Shown here: positions 51,363-59,122 of the stretch, one piece after another
Layout: each line of letters opens with the position of its first letter
Numbering within the stretch: position 1 is the first letter of the stretch
Translations under genes and position numbers: made by a program
Assembly (NCBI GenBank): GCA_024653485.1
Contig: JANLFY010000005.1
Location: 62,001-126,000, forward strand
DNA: 64,000 bases
From: Bacillota bacterium
Lineage (GTDB): Bacteria; Bacillota; SHA-98; UBA4971
Reading direction: 5' to 3'
Notes under the pieces: model-generated
What the model saw: the letters and a program-made list of their open reading frames with translations, nothing else
Told to the model about the DNA's origin: nothing
Database searches by the model: none

Positions 51363-52703
51363 CTATTCGTTCGCTCTCACTGCCCCTCGCCATTTGGCGA
51401 GACGGTCCGCGATCTGCCTTTCGTACCCGTTCGACGACGGTTCATAGTACACCCTACCGAGGAGGGTATCGGGAAGATACTGCTGCGTTACGAAGTGACC
51501 TGGGAAGTCATGGGGATACTTGTACCCGACGCCGTGGCCAAGCCGAGCGGCACTCCCGTACGAGGCGTCCCTTAGGTGAGCAGGCACCTCTCCCGACCGT
51601 TCTTTCCTCACGTCCTCGGTCGCGCGCCCGATGGCGACACACGCTGCATTGCTCTTCGGGGCGGTGGCAACGTAGATGGCGGCCTGGGCCAAGGGCAGCT
51701 TTGCCTCGGGCCATCCCACAAACCTCACTGCCCAGCATGCGGCACACGCGACGAGAAGGGCGTGCGGGTCCGCACACCCCACGTCCTCGGCTGCCTGTAC
51801 CAGTATTCGCCTGGCGATGAATTCGGGGTCCTCGCCAGCTTCCACCATCCGTGCAAGCCAGTAAATCGCCGCATCAGGGTCTGATCCCCTCATGCTCTTG
51901 ATGAAGGCGGATATTGTGTCGTAGTGCGCGTCGCCGTCGCGATCGTATGCGAGAGCGCGTCTCTGGATGGAGTCCTCCGCCACCTGGAGAGTGATCCGCC
52001 GGACGCCGCGCGCGTCAGGAGGCGTGGTGAGAACCGCGAGCTCGATGGCGTTCAAAGCGGATCGCGCGTCGCCGTTCGCCATGCTGACTATGTGATCGAA
52101 GGCGTCATCATCGATCTCAACGGACAACCCTCCCAATCCGCGCTCGCTGTCTTCGAGGGCACGGCGGAGGATAGCGGCAATGTCCGCATTTGTGAGCGGT
52201 TCCAGCCGGAACACCCGCGACCTGGACACGAGGGGCGCGTTGACCTCGAAGAAGGGGTTCTCCGTGGTGGCTCCGATGAAGATGACGATTCCGTTCTCCA
52301 CCGCGGGAAGGAGCACGTCTTGCTGGGATCGGTTGAACCTGTGAACCTCGTCGATGAACAGAATGGTTCTCTTCCCGTGCATCCCCAGCCTTTGCTCCGC
52401 CTCGGCCGCGACCCGTCTTATGTCGGCTACGCCTGCCGTGACCGCGTTGACCTGCTCGAAGTGGGCTCTTGTCATGTTCGCGATCACCATTGCAAGGGTT
52501 GTCTTGCCGGTCCCCGGCGGCCCATATAGGATTATGGACGCAAGCCGGTCCGCCTCGATGGCCCTCCGAAGAAGCCTGCCAGGGCCAATGATGTGATCTT
52601 GTCCGACGAACTCGTCCAGGTTCCTCGGACGCATCCGCGCAGCGAGCGGCGCATCGCGCCGCAACGTCTCCCTAGCCTCGCGACCGAACATGTCGACGTC
52701 CAC
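51363..52703 (-). CDS. rarA: replication-associated recombination protein RarA (MgsA)
   Basis: AAA+ ATPase of the RarA/MgsA/WRNIP1 family, working at stalled replication forks. Features of the 446-residue protein: PLAARMRPRNLDEFVGQDHIIG at the N-terminus, Walker A LYGPPGTGKTTLA, Walker B ILFIDEVHRFNRSQQDVLLPAVE, sensor 1 FIGATTENPFFEVN and sensor 2 region NGDARSALNAIELA. The C-terminal tetramerisation part contains MRGSDPDAAIYWLARMVEAGEDPEFIARR and a YKYPHDFPGHFVTQQYLPD block. I chose GTG 52703 (GGAGG upstream); GTG 52715 abuts the Shine-Dalgarno. It lies between the candidate 6S RNA and the Rrf2 regulator, as in B. subtilis. A weak promoter (TTGAAA-17-AACAAT) is visible about 90 nt upstream. 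Confidence 0.95.
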   Translation of the reverse strand: MDVDMFGREARETLRRDAPLAARMRPRNLDEFVGQDHIIGPGRLLRRAIEADRLASIILYGPPGTGKTTLAMVIANMTRAHFEQVNAVTAGVADIRRVAAEAEQRLGMHGKRTILFIDEVHRFNRSQQDVLLPAVENGIVIFIGATTENPFFEVNAPLVSRSRVFRLEPLTNADIAAILRRALEDSERGLGGLSVEIDDDAFDHIVSMANGDARSALNAIELAVLTTPPDARGVRRITLQVAEDSIQRRALAYDRDGDAHYDTISAFIKSMRGSDPDAAIYWLARMVEAGEDPEFIARRILVQAAEDVGCADPHALLVACAACWAVRFVGWPEAKLPLAQAAIYVATAPKSNAACVAIGRATEDVRKERSGEVPAHLRDASYGSAARLGHGVGYKYPHDFPGHFVTQQYLPDTLLGRVYYEPSSNGYERQIADRLAKWRGAVRANE

Positions 52704-52952
52704 GTCCGGATACACCTCCGGTAGCCTCGTCCGGTAGCCCCCGATCGGGCGCTGCTTCTCGTGAGCCGCGTCGGGTGGGGCGAGCGTGTGTTCCCATTGT
52801 CATTGTTGCACACCAGAGCCCGTGTTTCAATGCACCGCACGCTACACGCGCACGCTTCCGACGCGAGGCTTGCGGAGGGTCTTGAGTGGCAGGGATTACC
52901 GCGGCGCGGTGTGCCGCGGCACGGCCTTCGACCATCGCGTGAGCGCAACGAG

Positions 52953-53166
52953 AAGAAAAAGAAGACCCCACCGTGCCGTCTTACCGGTAACATCTCATAT
53001 CCCTGCGCCCTGCAGGTGGGTGCCCTCCCAGGTGGTTTACGTGTCCGCACCACCGCGGCATACGCGCCGCACCCGGAGGCCGGGCTCCCTTTCATATGGT
53101 GTTGGAACAGAAGTTACCAGCACCACATCGCACACGGTAGGGTCCATGGCTCTTCATTTGTGCACC
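52953..53166 (-). ncRNA. candidate 6S RNA (structured transcript between aspS and rarA)
   Basis: A promoter TTGAAA (53196-53201), 17 nt, TATCAT (53173-53178) begins at the aspS stop codon. A T-rich tract (TTCTTTTTCTT, 52952-52963 on the minus strand) ends the unit. The sequence just before that tract (52964-52976) pairs with 53132-53144 over 13 bp including two wobbles. Inside it, 53113-53120 pairs with 52984-52991 (8 bp, one wobble) and 53094-53098 with 52996-53000. This leaves an asymmetric internal loop of 14 against 4 nt. A rod with closed ends and a central bubble, about 190-215 nt long, in the aspS-rarA gap where B. subtilis has 6S-1 RNA, fits 6S RNA. The terminal part contains several small hairpins. 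I cannot confirm conserved 6S bases. Confidence 0.5.
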
Positions 53167-53172
53167 ACGGTA

Positions 53173-53201
53173 ATGATACCACAGGACTCAGCGGATTTCA
53201 A
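53173..53201 (-). promoter_or_regulatory. promoter of the aspS-rarA intergenic RNA
   Basis: Minus strand TTGAAA (53196-53201) overlaps the last codons and stop of aspS; 17-nt spacer; TATCAT (53173-53178). A purine start site is available at 53165-53166. No gene begins within 450 nt downstream, which points to a non-coding transcript. Confidence 0.6.
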
Positions 53202-55012
53202 GATTCTTGCGCGTCACCGGCAGCGGCAGCTCTCTCCGCGTCTACGACCTCTATGTGAAGCTCTTTGAGCTGTTCTCGGGATACCGGTCCTGGCGCCCCT
53301 GTCATCGGGCATACGGCGCGCTGCGTCTTGGGGAACGCGATGACATCTCGTATGGTCTTGCGGCCTGCGAGGAGCATCACTACCCGGTCGAACCCAAGCG
53401 CGATGCCGCCGTGAGGTGGCGCGCCGTACTCGAACGCTTCCAGCAGGAACCCGAACTTGTCCTGCGCTTCCTGCGGTCCGAGGCCGAGAGCCCTGAATAT
53501 CCTCTCCTGAATGTCGCGCCGATGCACCCTTATGCTCCCACTCCCGAGCTCCACTCCGTTCATGACAAGGTCGTACATGTTGGCGCGCACTTCCAAGGGA
53601 CTCGTCTCGAGGAGGTCAAGATCCTCGCCCAGTGGGGCCGTGAACGGGTGGTGAACCGCCACGATCCTCCCCTCCTCCTCGCTGAACTCCAGCAGGGGAA
53701 AGTCGACGACCCATGCGAATCCGATCGTGTCTTGGGGAATCATGCCCAGCCTCGATCCCAGGTGAAGGCGCAACCGGCCCAAGACGTTCTGAACCACGGG
53801 GCGGGGCCCGGCTGAGATCAGGATGAGATCCTGGTCTGCAGCGCGAGTCAGCCGCGCTATCTCCTGAAGCTCCGCATCGGACAGGAATTTGCCGACGGCT
53901 GAGCGGAACTGGAGACCGCCCCCCTCGCCCTGGGACACCGCGATCGACACGAGCCCCTTGGCACCGAACGTCTTCGCCAATTCCTCGAGCTCATCGATGT
54001 CCCTGCGCGAAAAGCCCGCGCAGCCCGGCGCCACTATGGCAGCCACCTTGCCGCCTCCCGCCACGGCGTCGCGGAACACCCTGAACGCTGATCCCCCCAC
54101 AGCCTTGCCGATGTCGAACAGCTCCATGCCGAACCTCGTGTCGGGCTTGTCCGATCCATACCTTTCCATGGCTTCCGCGTAGGACAGCCGCGGGAAAGGC
54201 GTAGCCACGCGGAGCCCCAGGGTTTCCTCCATGCATGCGGCCATCATGTCCTCAGTTAGGGCTAGCACGTCGTCGCGATCCGCGAAAGACATCTCGATGT
54301 CTATCTGCGTGAATTCCGGTTGCCGGTCGGCCCTGAGGTCCTCGTCTCGAAAGCACCGCGCGATCTGGAAATAGCGGTCGAACCCGGCCACCATGAGAAG
54401 CTGCTTGAAAAGCTGCGGCGACTGCGGCAGGGCGTAGAACTTGCCTGGGTTGAGCCTGCTGGGCACGACATAGTCCCGCGCTCCCTCGGGCGTGCTCTTG
54501 ATGAACATCGGCGTCTCAACCTCGATGAACCCCCGCGAATCAAGGAACCGCCGCACGGCCATGGTGAGCTTGTGCCTGAAGATGAGGTTGCGCTGCATGT
54601 CAGGCCTGCGGAGGTCGAGGTACCTGTACCGAAGCCGGAGCAACTCGTCCGCGTCGAGATCCTCCGCGATGTAGAATGGAGGAGTCTTCGACTTGGATAG
54701 GACCTCGACCCCATCGGCCACGACATCGACCGTCCCGGTGGGGATCGACGGGTTCTCGGTCCCGGGCGGGCGCCTTTCGACCGTGCCCCAGACCAAGATG
54801 ACGTCCTCGCTGCCCAGTTTCTCCGCTGTGTCGTGGGCGTCCCTCGCCACCATTGGGTTGAACACGATCTGGACGAGCCCTGAGCGGTCCCTAAGGTCGA
54901 TGAACACGAGACCTCCCAGATCCCTTCGCCTGGCAACCCACCCGGCCACCGTAACCCTCTCCCCAACGACACGCTCGGAAAGCTCCCCTGCCATGTGCGT
55001 CCTCTTCTGCAT
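53198..55012 (-). CDS. aspS: aspartyl-tRNA synthetase
   Basis: Class IIb synthetase of the bacterial type, 604 residues. It has an N-terminal OB-fold anticodon domain (RTHMAGELSERVVGERVTVAGWVARRRDLGGLVFIDLRDRSG), motif 1 in FIEVETPMFIKSTPEGARDYVVPSR, motif 2 in FQIARCFRDEDLRADRQPEFTQIDIEMSF, a GAD insertion domain (KAVGGSAFRVFRDAV) and motif 3 in GGIALGFDRVVMLLAG. ATG 55012 gives the family N-terminus (KRTH); GTG 55033 and ATG 54994 are alternatives. It follows hisS after 190 nt, the conserved hisS-aspS pair. A promoter for the downstream RNA lies inside its last codons. No T-box is seen. Confidence 0.97.
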   Translation of the reverse strand: MQKRTHMAGELSERVVGERVTVAGWVARRRDLGGLVFIDLRDRSGLVQIVFNPMVARDAHDTAEKLGSEDVILVWGTVERRPPGTENPSIPTGTVDVVADGVEVLSKSKTPPFYIAEDLDADELLRLRYRYLDLRRPDMQRNLIFRHKLTMAVRRFLDSRGFIEVETPMFIKSTPEGARDYVVPSRLNPGKFYALPQSPQLFKQLLMVAGFDRYFQIARCFRDEDLRADRQPEFTQIDIEMSFADRDDVLALTEDMMAACMEETLGLRVATPFPRLSYAEAMERYGSDKPDTRFGMELFDIGKAVGGSAFRVFRDAVAGGGKVAAIVAPGCAGFSRRDIDELEELAKTFGAKGLVSIAVSQGEGGGLQFRSAVGKFLSDAELQEIARLTRAADQDLILISAGPRPVVQNVLGRLRLHLGSRLGMIPQDTIGFAWVVDFPLLEFSEEEGRIVAVHHPFTAPLGEDLDLLETSPLEVRANMYDLVMNGVELGSGSIRVHRRDIQERIFRALGLGPQEAQDKFGFLLEAFEYGAPPHGGIALGFDRVVMLLAGRKTIRDVIAFPKTQRAVCPMTGAPGPVSREQLKELHIEVVDAERAAAAGDAQES

Positions 55013-55223
55013 TAGCCTCACTTCTCCGTGCATCCGCCTGGAGTCTTGGTCCAGCGGTTGATACCCTGTGCCTCGTCGCGATAAACCTCGCCCGGCGCCG
55101 ACCCGCGACCGGGCGCGCCGGGCCTTTCAGAGGTTCCCCTCGTCTGTCGCCTACCTTCACTCTCCCACCCTGAAGACGGCCTGACGCCGGGGGCTGGATG
55201 GTCGCCGCCGGTCGTCCATCACC

Positions 55224-56516
55224 CTACCGCCAATCTACCGCGCCGTTCCCGCCTTCCGAAAGGACTCTCACGAGTTCGGAGAGAGCCACCCTGGACTGCT
55301 CGCCGGTGGACATGTCTTTCACGGTCGCCATCCGAGCCTCCAACTCCTCCGCTCCAAGGATGACGACCTTGCGAGCTCCACACCTGCCAGCATGCTTCAT
55401 CTGAGCCTTGAGGCTCCTATTCATGTAGTCGAGGTCCGCGGGCACCCCCCGCGCGCGAAGGGCGTTCACGAGCCTGAACCCCTCTGCCCTGGCCTCCATG
55501 CCCACGATTGCGACGAAGACCACGATGCCCGCGCCTGTTTCCGCCTCCACCGGCGGTGAGCCCAACGCACGGAGAACCATGACTGCTCTCTCGATCCCCG
55601 CCGCGAACCCCACCCCAGGGGTGTGCTTCCCGCCGAGGTCCTCGGCGAGCCCGTCGTACCGTCCCCCGCCGCCCAGCACGTCCTGGGCGCCGAGGCTGCC
55701 GTGGACCACCTCAAAGACGGTCTTGGTATAGTAATCGAGTCCGCGCACGATGCGCGAGTCGATCTCGTGGTCAAGCCCCAGATTCTCAAGATACCTCGTA
55801 ACATCGTCGAAGTGCTTTCTGCATTCTTCGCACAGGAAGCCGAATATCGTGGGCACGTTCCCCGAGATCTCGCGGCACGTCTCATTCTTGCAGTCAAGGA
55901 TGCGGAGCGGGTTGCGCCCCAGCCTACGACGACAATCAGGGCAAAGATCGTCCGCCCGTGCCTCCACCGCTCTCGCTAGGGCTTCCTTGTAGCGAGGCCG
56001 GCACTGGGGGCAGCCTATGGAGTTGAGATGAACCACGAAACCGGATAGCCCGAGACGTCTGTACACATCGACGAGTATCGAGACGACCTCGGCGTCGAGG
56101 GCAGGGTCGGGCGAGCCTATGGCCTCCACACCGAATTGCGTGTGCTGTCTGAACCTCCCCGACTGGGGACGCTCGTAACGGAACATGGGACCGATGTAGT
56201 ACATCTTCACCGGCTGCGGCAGCGTCCTCATGTTGTGCTCCAAGTACGCGCGCATACACGGGGCCGTGCCCTCGGGGCGCAACGTCATGCTTCGTCCGGC
56301 CTTGTCTTCGAAGGTGTACATCTCCTTCTCGACTATGTCAGTGACAGCGCCCACCCCGCGCTCGAAGAGCTCAGTGTGCTCAAAGATGGGTGTACGGATC
56401 TCTCCGTATCCCGCAGCTCGACACACTTCGCGCACCGCTCTTTCCACACGGAGCCACAACTCCGACTCCCCTGGAAGGATGTCGGCGGTACCCCTCGGCG
56501 CTTTCAACTCGCCCAT
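55224..56516 (-). CDS. hisS: histidyl-tRNA synthetase
   Basis: Class IIa synthetase, 430 residues. Motif 1 region: APRGTADILPGESELW and RTPIFEHTELFERGVG. Motif 2: MTLRPEGTAPCMRAYLEH ... MYYIGPMFRYERPQSGRFRQHTQFGVEAIG. Histidine-specific motif: RGLDYYTKTVFEVV. Motif 3: GVGFAAGIERAVMVL. The anticodon-binding domain starts near residue 325. A CxxC-type cysteine group (CPQCRPRY, CPDCRRRL, CKNETC, CEEC) in the insertion domain could bind zinc. GGAGGCCGGCCG precedes ATG 56516. The 143-bp upstream gap shows no T-box or clear promoter, so it may be read from the SurA_N/TPR gene promoter. Confidence 0.97.
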   Translation of the reverse strand: MGELKAPRGTADILPGESELWLRVERAVREVCRAAGYGEIRTPIFEHTELFERGVGAVTDIVEKEMYTFEDKAGRSMTLRPEGTAPCMRAYLEHNMRTLPQPVKMYYIGPMFRYERPQSGRFRQHTQFGVEAIGSPDPALDAEVVSILVDVYRRLGLSGFVVHLNSIGCPQCRPRYKEALARAVEARADDLCPDCRRRLGRNPLRILDCKNETCREISGNVPTIFGFLCEECRKHFDDVTRYLENLGLDHEIDSRIVRGLDYYTKTVFEVVHGSLGAQDVLGGGGRYDGLAEDLGGKHTPGVGFAAGIERAVMVLRALGSPPVEAETGAGIVVFVAIVGMEARAEGFRLVNALRARGVPADLDYMNRSLKAQMKHAGRCGARKVVILGAEELEARMATVKDMSTGEQSRVALSELVRVLSEGGNGAVDWR

Positions 56517-56659
56517 CGGCCGGCCTCCTCGATCTCAGCAGATTCTGCCACATCAGGCGCGGGACGCACGGACGTCTCGACTCCCCGGCGCTCCCGACCA
56601 CCTGGGGCGTCAGACGCTTCGGTCCCGGTGGCATCTGAACCGACAGACACCGCCCCGAA

Positions 56660-57814
56660 TTAGCTCCCGTTCGGAGACCCGGAGCCTGATCCGGTAGGAG
56701 CCTTTGCCGCACCGCTCCTGCGTTCCAGCAACCCTCTGATCTCCGATACTTTCTCGTTCTCAGCTTTGGCATCGTCATTCATGCCCATGCTCTGAAAGAG
56801 CGACTCGAGGCGAATGTGCAGGAGGATGTCAAGCCCGCCGTGTTCGGAGGCCGCTTTGAGCTCATGCCTGGCTTTCTCGCGAGCGCCAGCGTCCCGGTAC
56901 ACGGTTCCCAGGAGGAGCCTGATGTACGGCTCCTCCGGATAGACGTCCCGCGCCTTTTCCAGAGCTTGCGTCGCCCCGGCGAGGTCTTTCTTTCCGAGGT
57001 GTGCTTGGGCGAGCCCGACATAGAGATAAGCGTTGTCAGGCTGTTTCTTGATGGCCTCGCCGTACTCGGCGATGGCTTCGTCATATGCTCCCTCTTGGAG
57101 CTTTTTCACGGCCCGTATCTCAGGGTCGAATATCTCTATCTTGGCGTTCTTTCGCAGGCCATCAAGCCACGCGACGAGGGCGTCCTGCCTCGCCTCGGCC
57201 TCGAGCCGTTCTCGTATTCCCGCCCTCTTTCCTTCGAACTCCTGTCCCTCCGCCGGCTTGCCCGTCTCCTTAGTATACGCCGCCTTGACAGCGTCTTCAG
57301 ACACGGAGACACTGGACGTCACGAGCGAGAACATGGTCTGCACGGCCAGAGAGTCCCGAATCTGTCTCTTGAGATCGCTCGCCGTGAGATTGTTCTCTTT
57401 GAGAGCTGCGCGGAACGCCTCGTCATTCGGAAATGCGTCTCTCTGCCGTTTGAGCTCGGCCTCGACTTGCTTGGCAGGGACCTGGATTTTCTCCTTCTTT
57501 ATGGCCTCGCTGATGAGCACGCTGTTTATGAGCTGTTCGACCGCGGACGCTCGGATCGGCCCCCTCGTCTCCGGAAGAACCCGGCCCGTGTTCTCGTATT
57601 CCTCCAGAAGAGCATCCTTGAAGCGGCTGTCCACGACCTCCCAGCCTATTCTCTTGCCGTCGACGCTAGCGACTATCCCTGCCTCGCTTTCGGACGGGCG
57701 TCTCATGAAGACTGTCCCTGTGTACGCAAGCCCTCCGACAAAAGTCACCGATATGACTATGATGATAGCTTTCGCCAGTCTCGAGCCCTTCTTCCCCCGA
57801 AAGCCCCGGAACAA
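56660..57814 (-). CDS. membrane-anchored SurA N-domain/TPR protein
   Basis: A 384-residue protein. A short cytosolic start leads to one membrane helix (AIIIVISVTFVGGLAYTGTVFM), then a SurA/PrsA N-terminal-like chaperone region (about 40-180: GKRIGWEVVDSRFKDALLEE ... VEQLINSVLISEAIKKEKIQVPAKQVEAELKRQRDAFPNDEAFRAALKENNLT). Three TPR repeats follow (about 220-345: YDEAIAEYGEAIKKQPDNAYLYVGLAQAHLGKKDLAGATQALEKARDVYP). The parvulin-type isomerase domain expected between these is absent. It probably acts as a foldase-like or scaffold protein outside the membrane. TTG 57814 has GGAGG 8 nt upstream; ATG 57820 is too close. A promoter TTGACA-18-TAGAAT lies at 57849-57878. Confidence 0.8.
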   Translation of the reverse strand: MFRGFRGKKGSRLAKAIIIVISVTFVGGLAYTGTVFMRRPSESEAGIVASVDGKRIGWEVVDSRFKDALLEEYENTGRVLPETRGPIRASAVEQLINSVLISEAIKKEKIQVPAKQVEAELKRQRDAFPNDEAFRAALKENNLTASDLKRQIRDSLAVQTMFSLVTSSVSVSEDAVKAAYTKETGKPAEGQEFEGKRAGIRERLEAEARQDALVAWLDGLRKNAKIEIFDPEIRAVKKLQEGAYDEAIAEYGEAIKKQPDNAYLYVGLAQAHLGKKDLAGATQALEKARDVYPEEPYIRLLLGTVYRDAGAREKARHELKAASEHGGLDILLHIRLESLFQSMGMNDDAKAENEKVSEIRGLLERRSGAAKAPTGSGSGSPNGS

Positions 57815-57848
57815 GAGCATCTCCTCCAATCATAGGCAGTACGCTGTG

Positions 57849-57878
57849 ATTCTAACCGACCCCCGGCGCGCCTGTCAA
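57849..57878 (-). promoter_or_regulatory. promoter of the SurA_N/TPR gene, perhaps hisS-aspS
   Basis: Minus strand TTGACA (57873-57878), 18-nt spacer, TAGAAT (57849-57854). The start site should lie about 30 nt before the gene. No further promoter or terminator is clear before hisS. Confidence 0.65.
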
Positions 57879-57958
57879 TCACGTCGCCAAGACGCGTTCA
57901 CGACCTCGTCACCGGCTTTCCCTTCCGTGCGCCGCTTGCAGGGAGCCCTGACCGGGCC

Positions 57959-58582
57959 TCACCATCTCTCCGTGCCGACCGTGGTCGAAGGACCATGCCC
58001 CGGATACACGACCGTGTCATCGGGAAGTGAGAAGATCTTTTCCGTGATGGACATCACGAGCAAGTCGTACGAGCCTCCCGGGAAGTCGGTGCGCCCCACG
58101 CCACCTCCCGCGAAGAGCGTATCCCCGCAGAATACGACGCCGTCACCCACCAACGAAATGCTGCCCGGGGTGTGTCCAGGCGTATGGACCACTCGAAGTC
58201 TCACAGAGCCCGCCACCACCTCTTCACCCTCGGCCAGGAGCCTGTCCGCTCTAGGGCCTTCGACCCGCAAGCCCGGAGGCATGGCGAACGCTGAGAGGTT
58301 CACAGATGGGTCCGCAAGGGCCTCCGCATCCAGCATGTGAACGGCTATGGCGGCTCCTGTCGCTGCCTTCACGGCGCCGTTCGCTGCTATGTGGTCCGCG
58401 TGACCGTGCGTGTTCACGACGACCCCGCACGTGAACCCATCCGCCCTCAACGCCTGGATGATTCTCTCGGGTTCCGCGCCGGGATCTATCACCACGGCCT
58501 TGCGCTCATCCTCGCACCCCACTATGTAGCAGTTCGTGCCGAGCTGCCCCACGCGCACCGTCCGTACAATCACTGAGCTCAT
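57959..58582 (-). CDS. MBL-fold metallohydrolase (glyoxalase II-like, YqgX type)
   Basis: Metallo-beta-lactamase fold hydrolase, 207 residues. Metal site HxHxDH is in VVNTHGHADHIAANG, further ligands are His in RVVHTPGHTPGS, Asp in VVFCGDTLFAGGVG-like sequence (GDTLFAGGGVGRTDF) and a final His in VVYPGHGP. The short length without a C-terminal helical domain matches YqgX/YcbL rather than classical glyoxalase II, so a hydroxyacylglutathione- or bacillithiol-adduct hydrolase is possible. The gene lies between dtd and the SurA_N/TPR gene, a frequent Clostridia arrangement (relA-dtd-MBL-hisS). Confidence 0.9.
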   Translation of the reverse strand: MSSVIVRTVRVGQLGTNCYIVGCEDERKAVVIDPGAEPERIIQALRADGFTCGVVVNTHGHADHIAANGAVKAATGAAIAVHMLDAEALADPSVNLSAFAMPPGLRVEGPRADRLLAEGEEVVAGSVRLRVVHTPGHTPGSISLVGDGVVFCGDTLFAGGGVGRTDFPGGSYDLLVMSITEKIFSLPDDTVVYPGHGPSTTVGTERW

Positions 58583-58653
58583 CCGACCTCCCTTGGCCCC
58601 ATGCCGTTCGGCACCGCTGCAGCGAAGTCGCCCGCGCGGGGTCCGGCTGGACG

Positions 58654-59103
58654 TCAGAACAGCTTCCTGCTGTCCAGGAGTATAGTGACAGGGCCGTCGT
58701 TCTCCACGAATACCGTCATGGCCGCCTGGAACCGACCGGTCTCGACGACGAGACCCGTCCTTCGCAATTCAGTCACGAACGTGCCGTACAGCTCGAGTCC
58801 TTTCTCGGGCCTCGCGGCCTCAGTAAAACTGGGACGGCGTCCCCTGCGACAGTCCCCGTACAGAGTGAACTGCGACACGGCAAGCACCGGCAAACCCAGA
58901 TCGAGGCAAGAGAGGTTCATTTTCCCCGCTTCATCGTCCAGGATGCGGAGACCGGCCACTTTCTCCGCAAGGTACCTTGCGTCCTCCTGAGAATCGTCAG
59001 CGCCCACGCCAAGGAAGACGACGACTCCCCGCCCTATCCGTCCTACTACCTCGTCGCCCACCACTACTCGAGCCGACTTGGCTCGCTGCACAACCGCCCT
59101 CAT
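58654..59103 (-). CDS. dtd: D-aminoacyl-tRNA deacylase
   Basis: Removes D-amino acids (and glycine from tRNA-Ala) mischarged on tRNA. At 149 residues it has normal length. Conserved motifs are [15 protein letters not shown] at the N-terminus, [20 protein letters not shown] with the Ser-Gln active-site region, and [11 protein letters not shown] carrying the Gly-cisPro element. ATG 59103 lies 19 nt after the relA stop, so the pair is co-transcribed as in most Firmicutes. The conserved order recJ-(apt)-relA-dtd is kept here except for apt. Confidence 0.96.
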   Translation of the reverse strand: MRAVVQRAKSARVVVGDEVVGRIGRGVVVFLGVGADDSQEDARYLAEKVAGLRILDDEAGKMNLSCLDLGLPVLAVSQFTLYGDCRRGRRPSFTEAARPEKGLELYGTFVTELRRTGLVVETGRFQAAMTVFVENDGPVTILLDSRKLF

Positions 59104-59122
59104 GCTCCTCCACGATCCCTGT

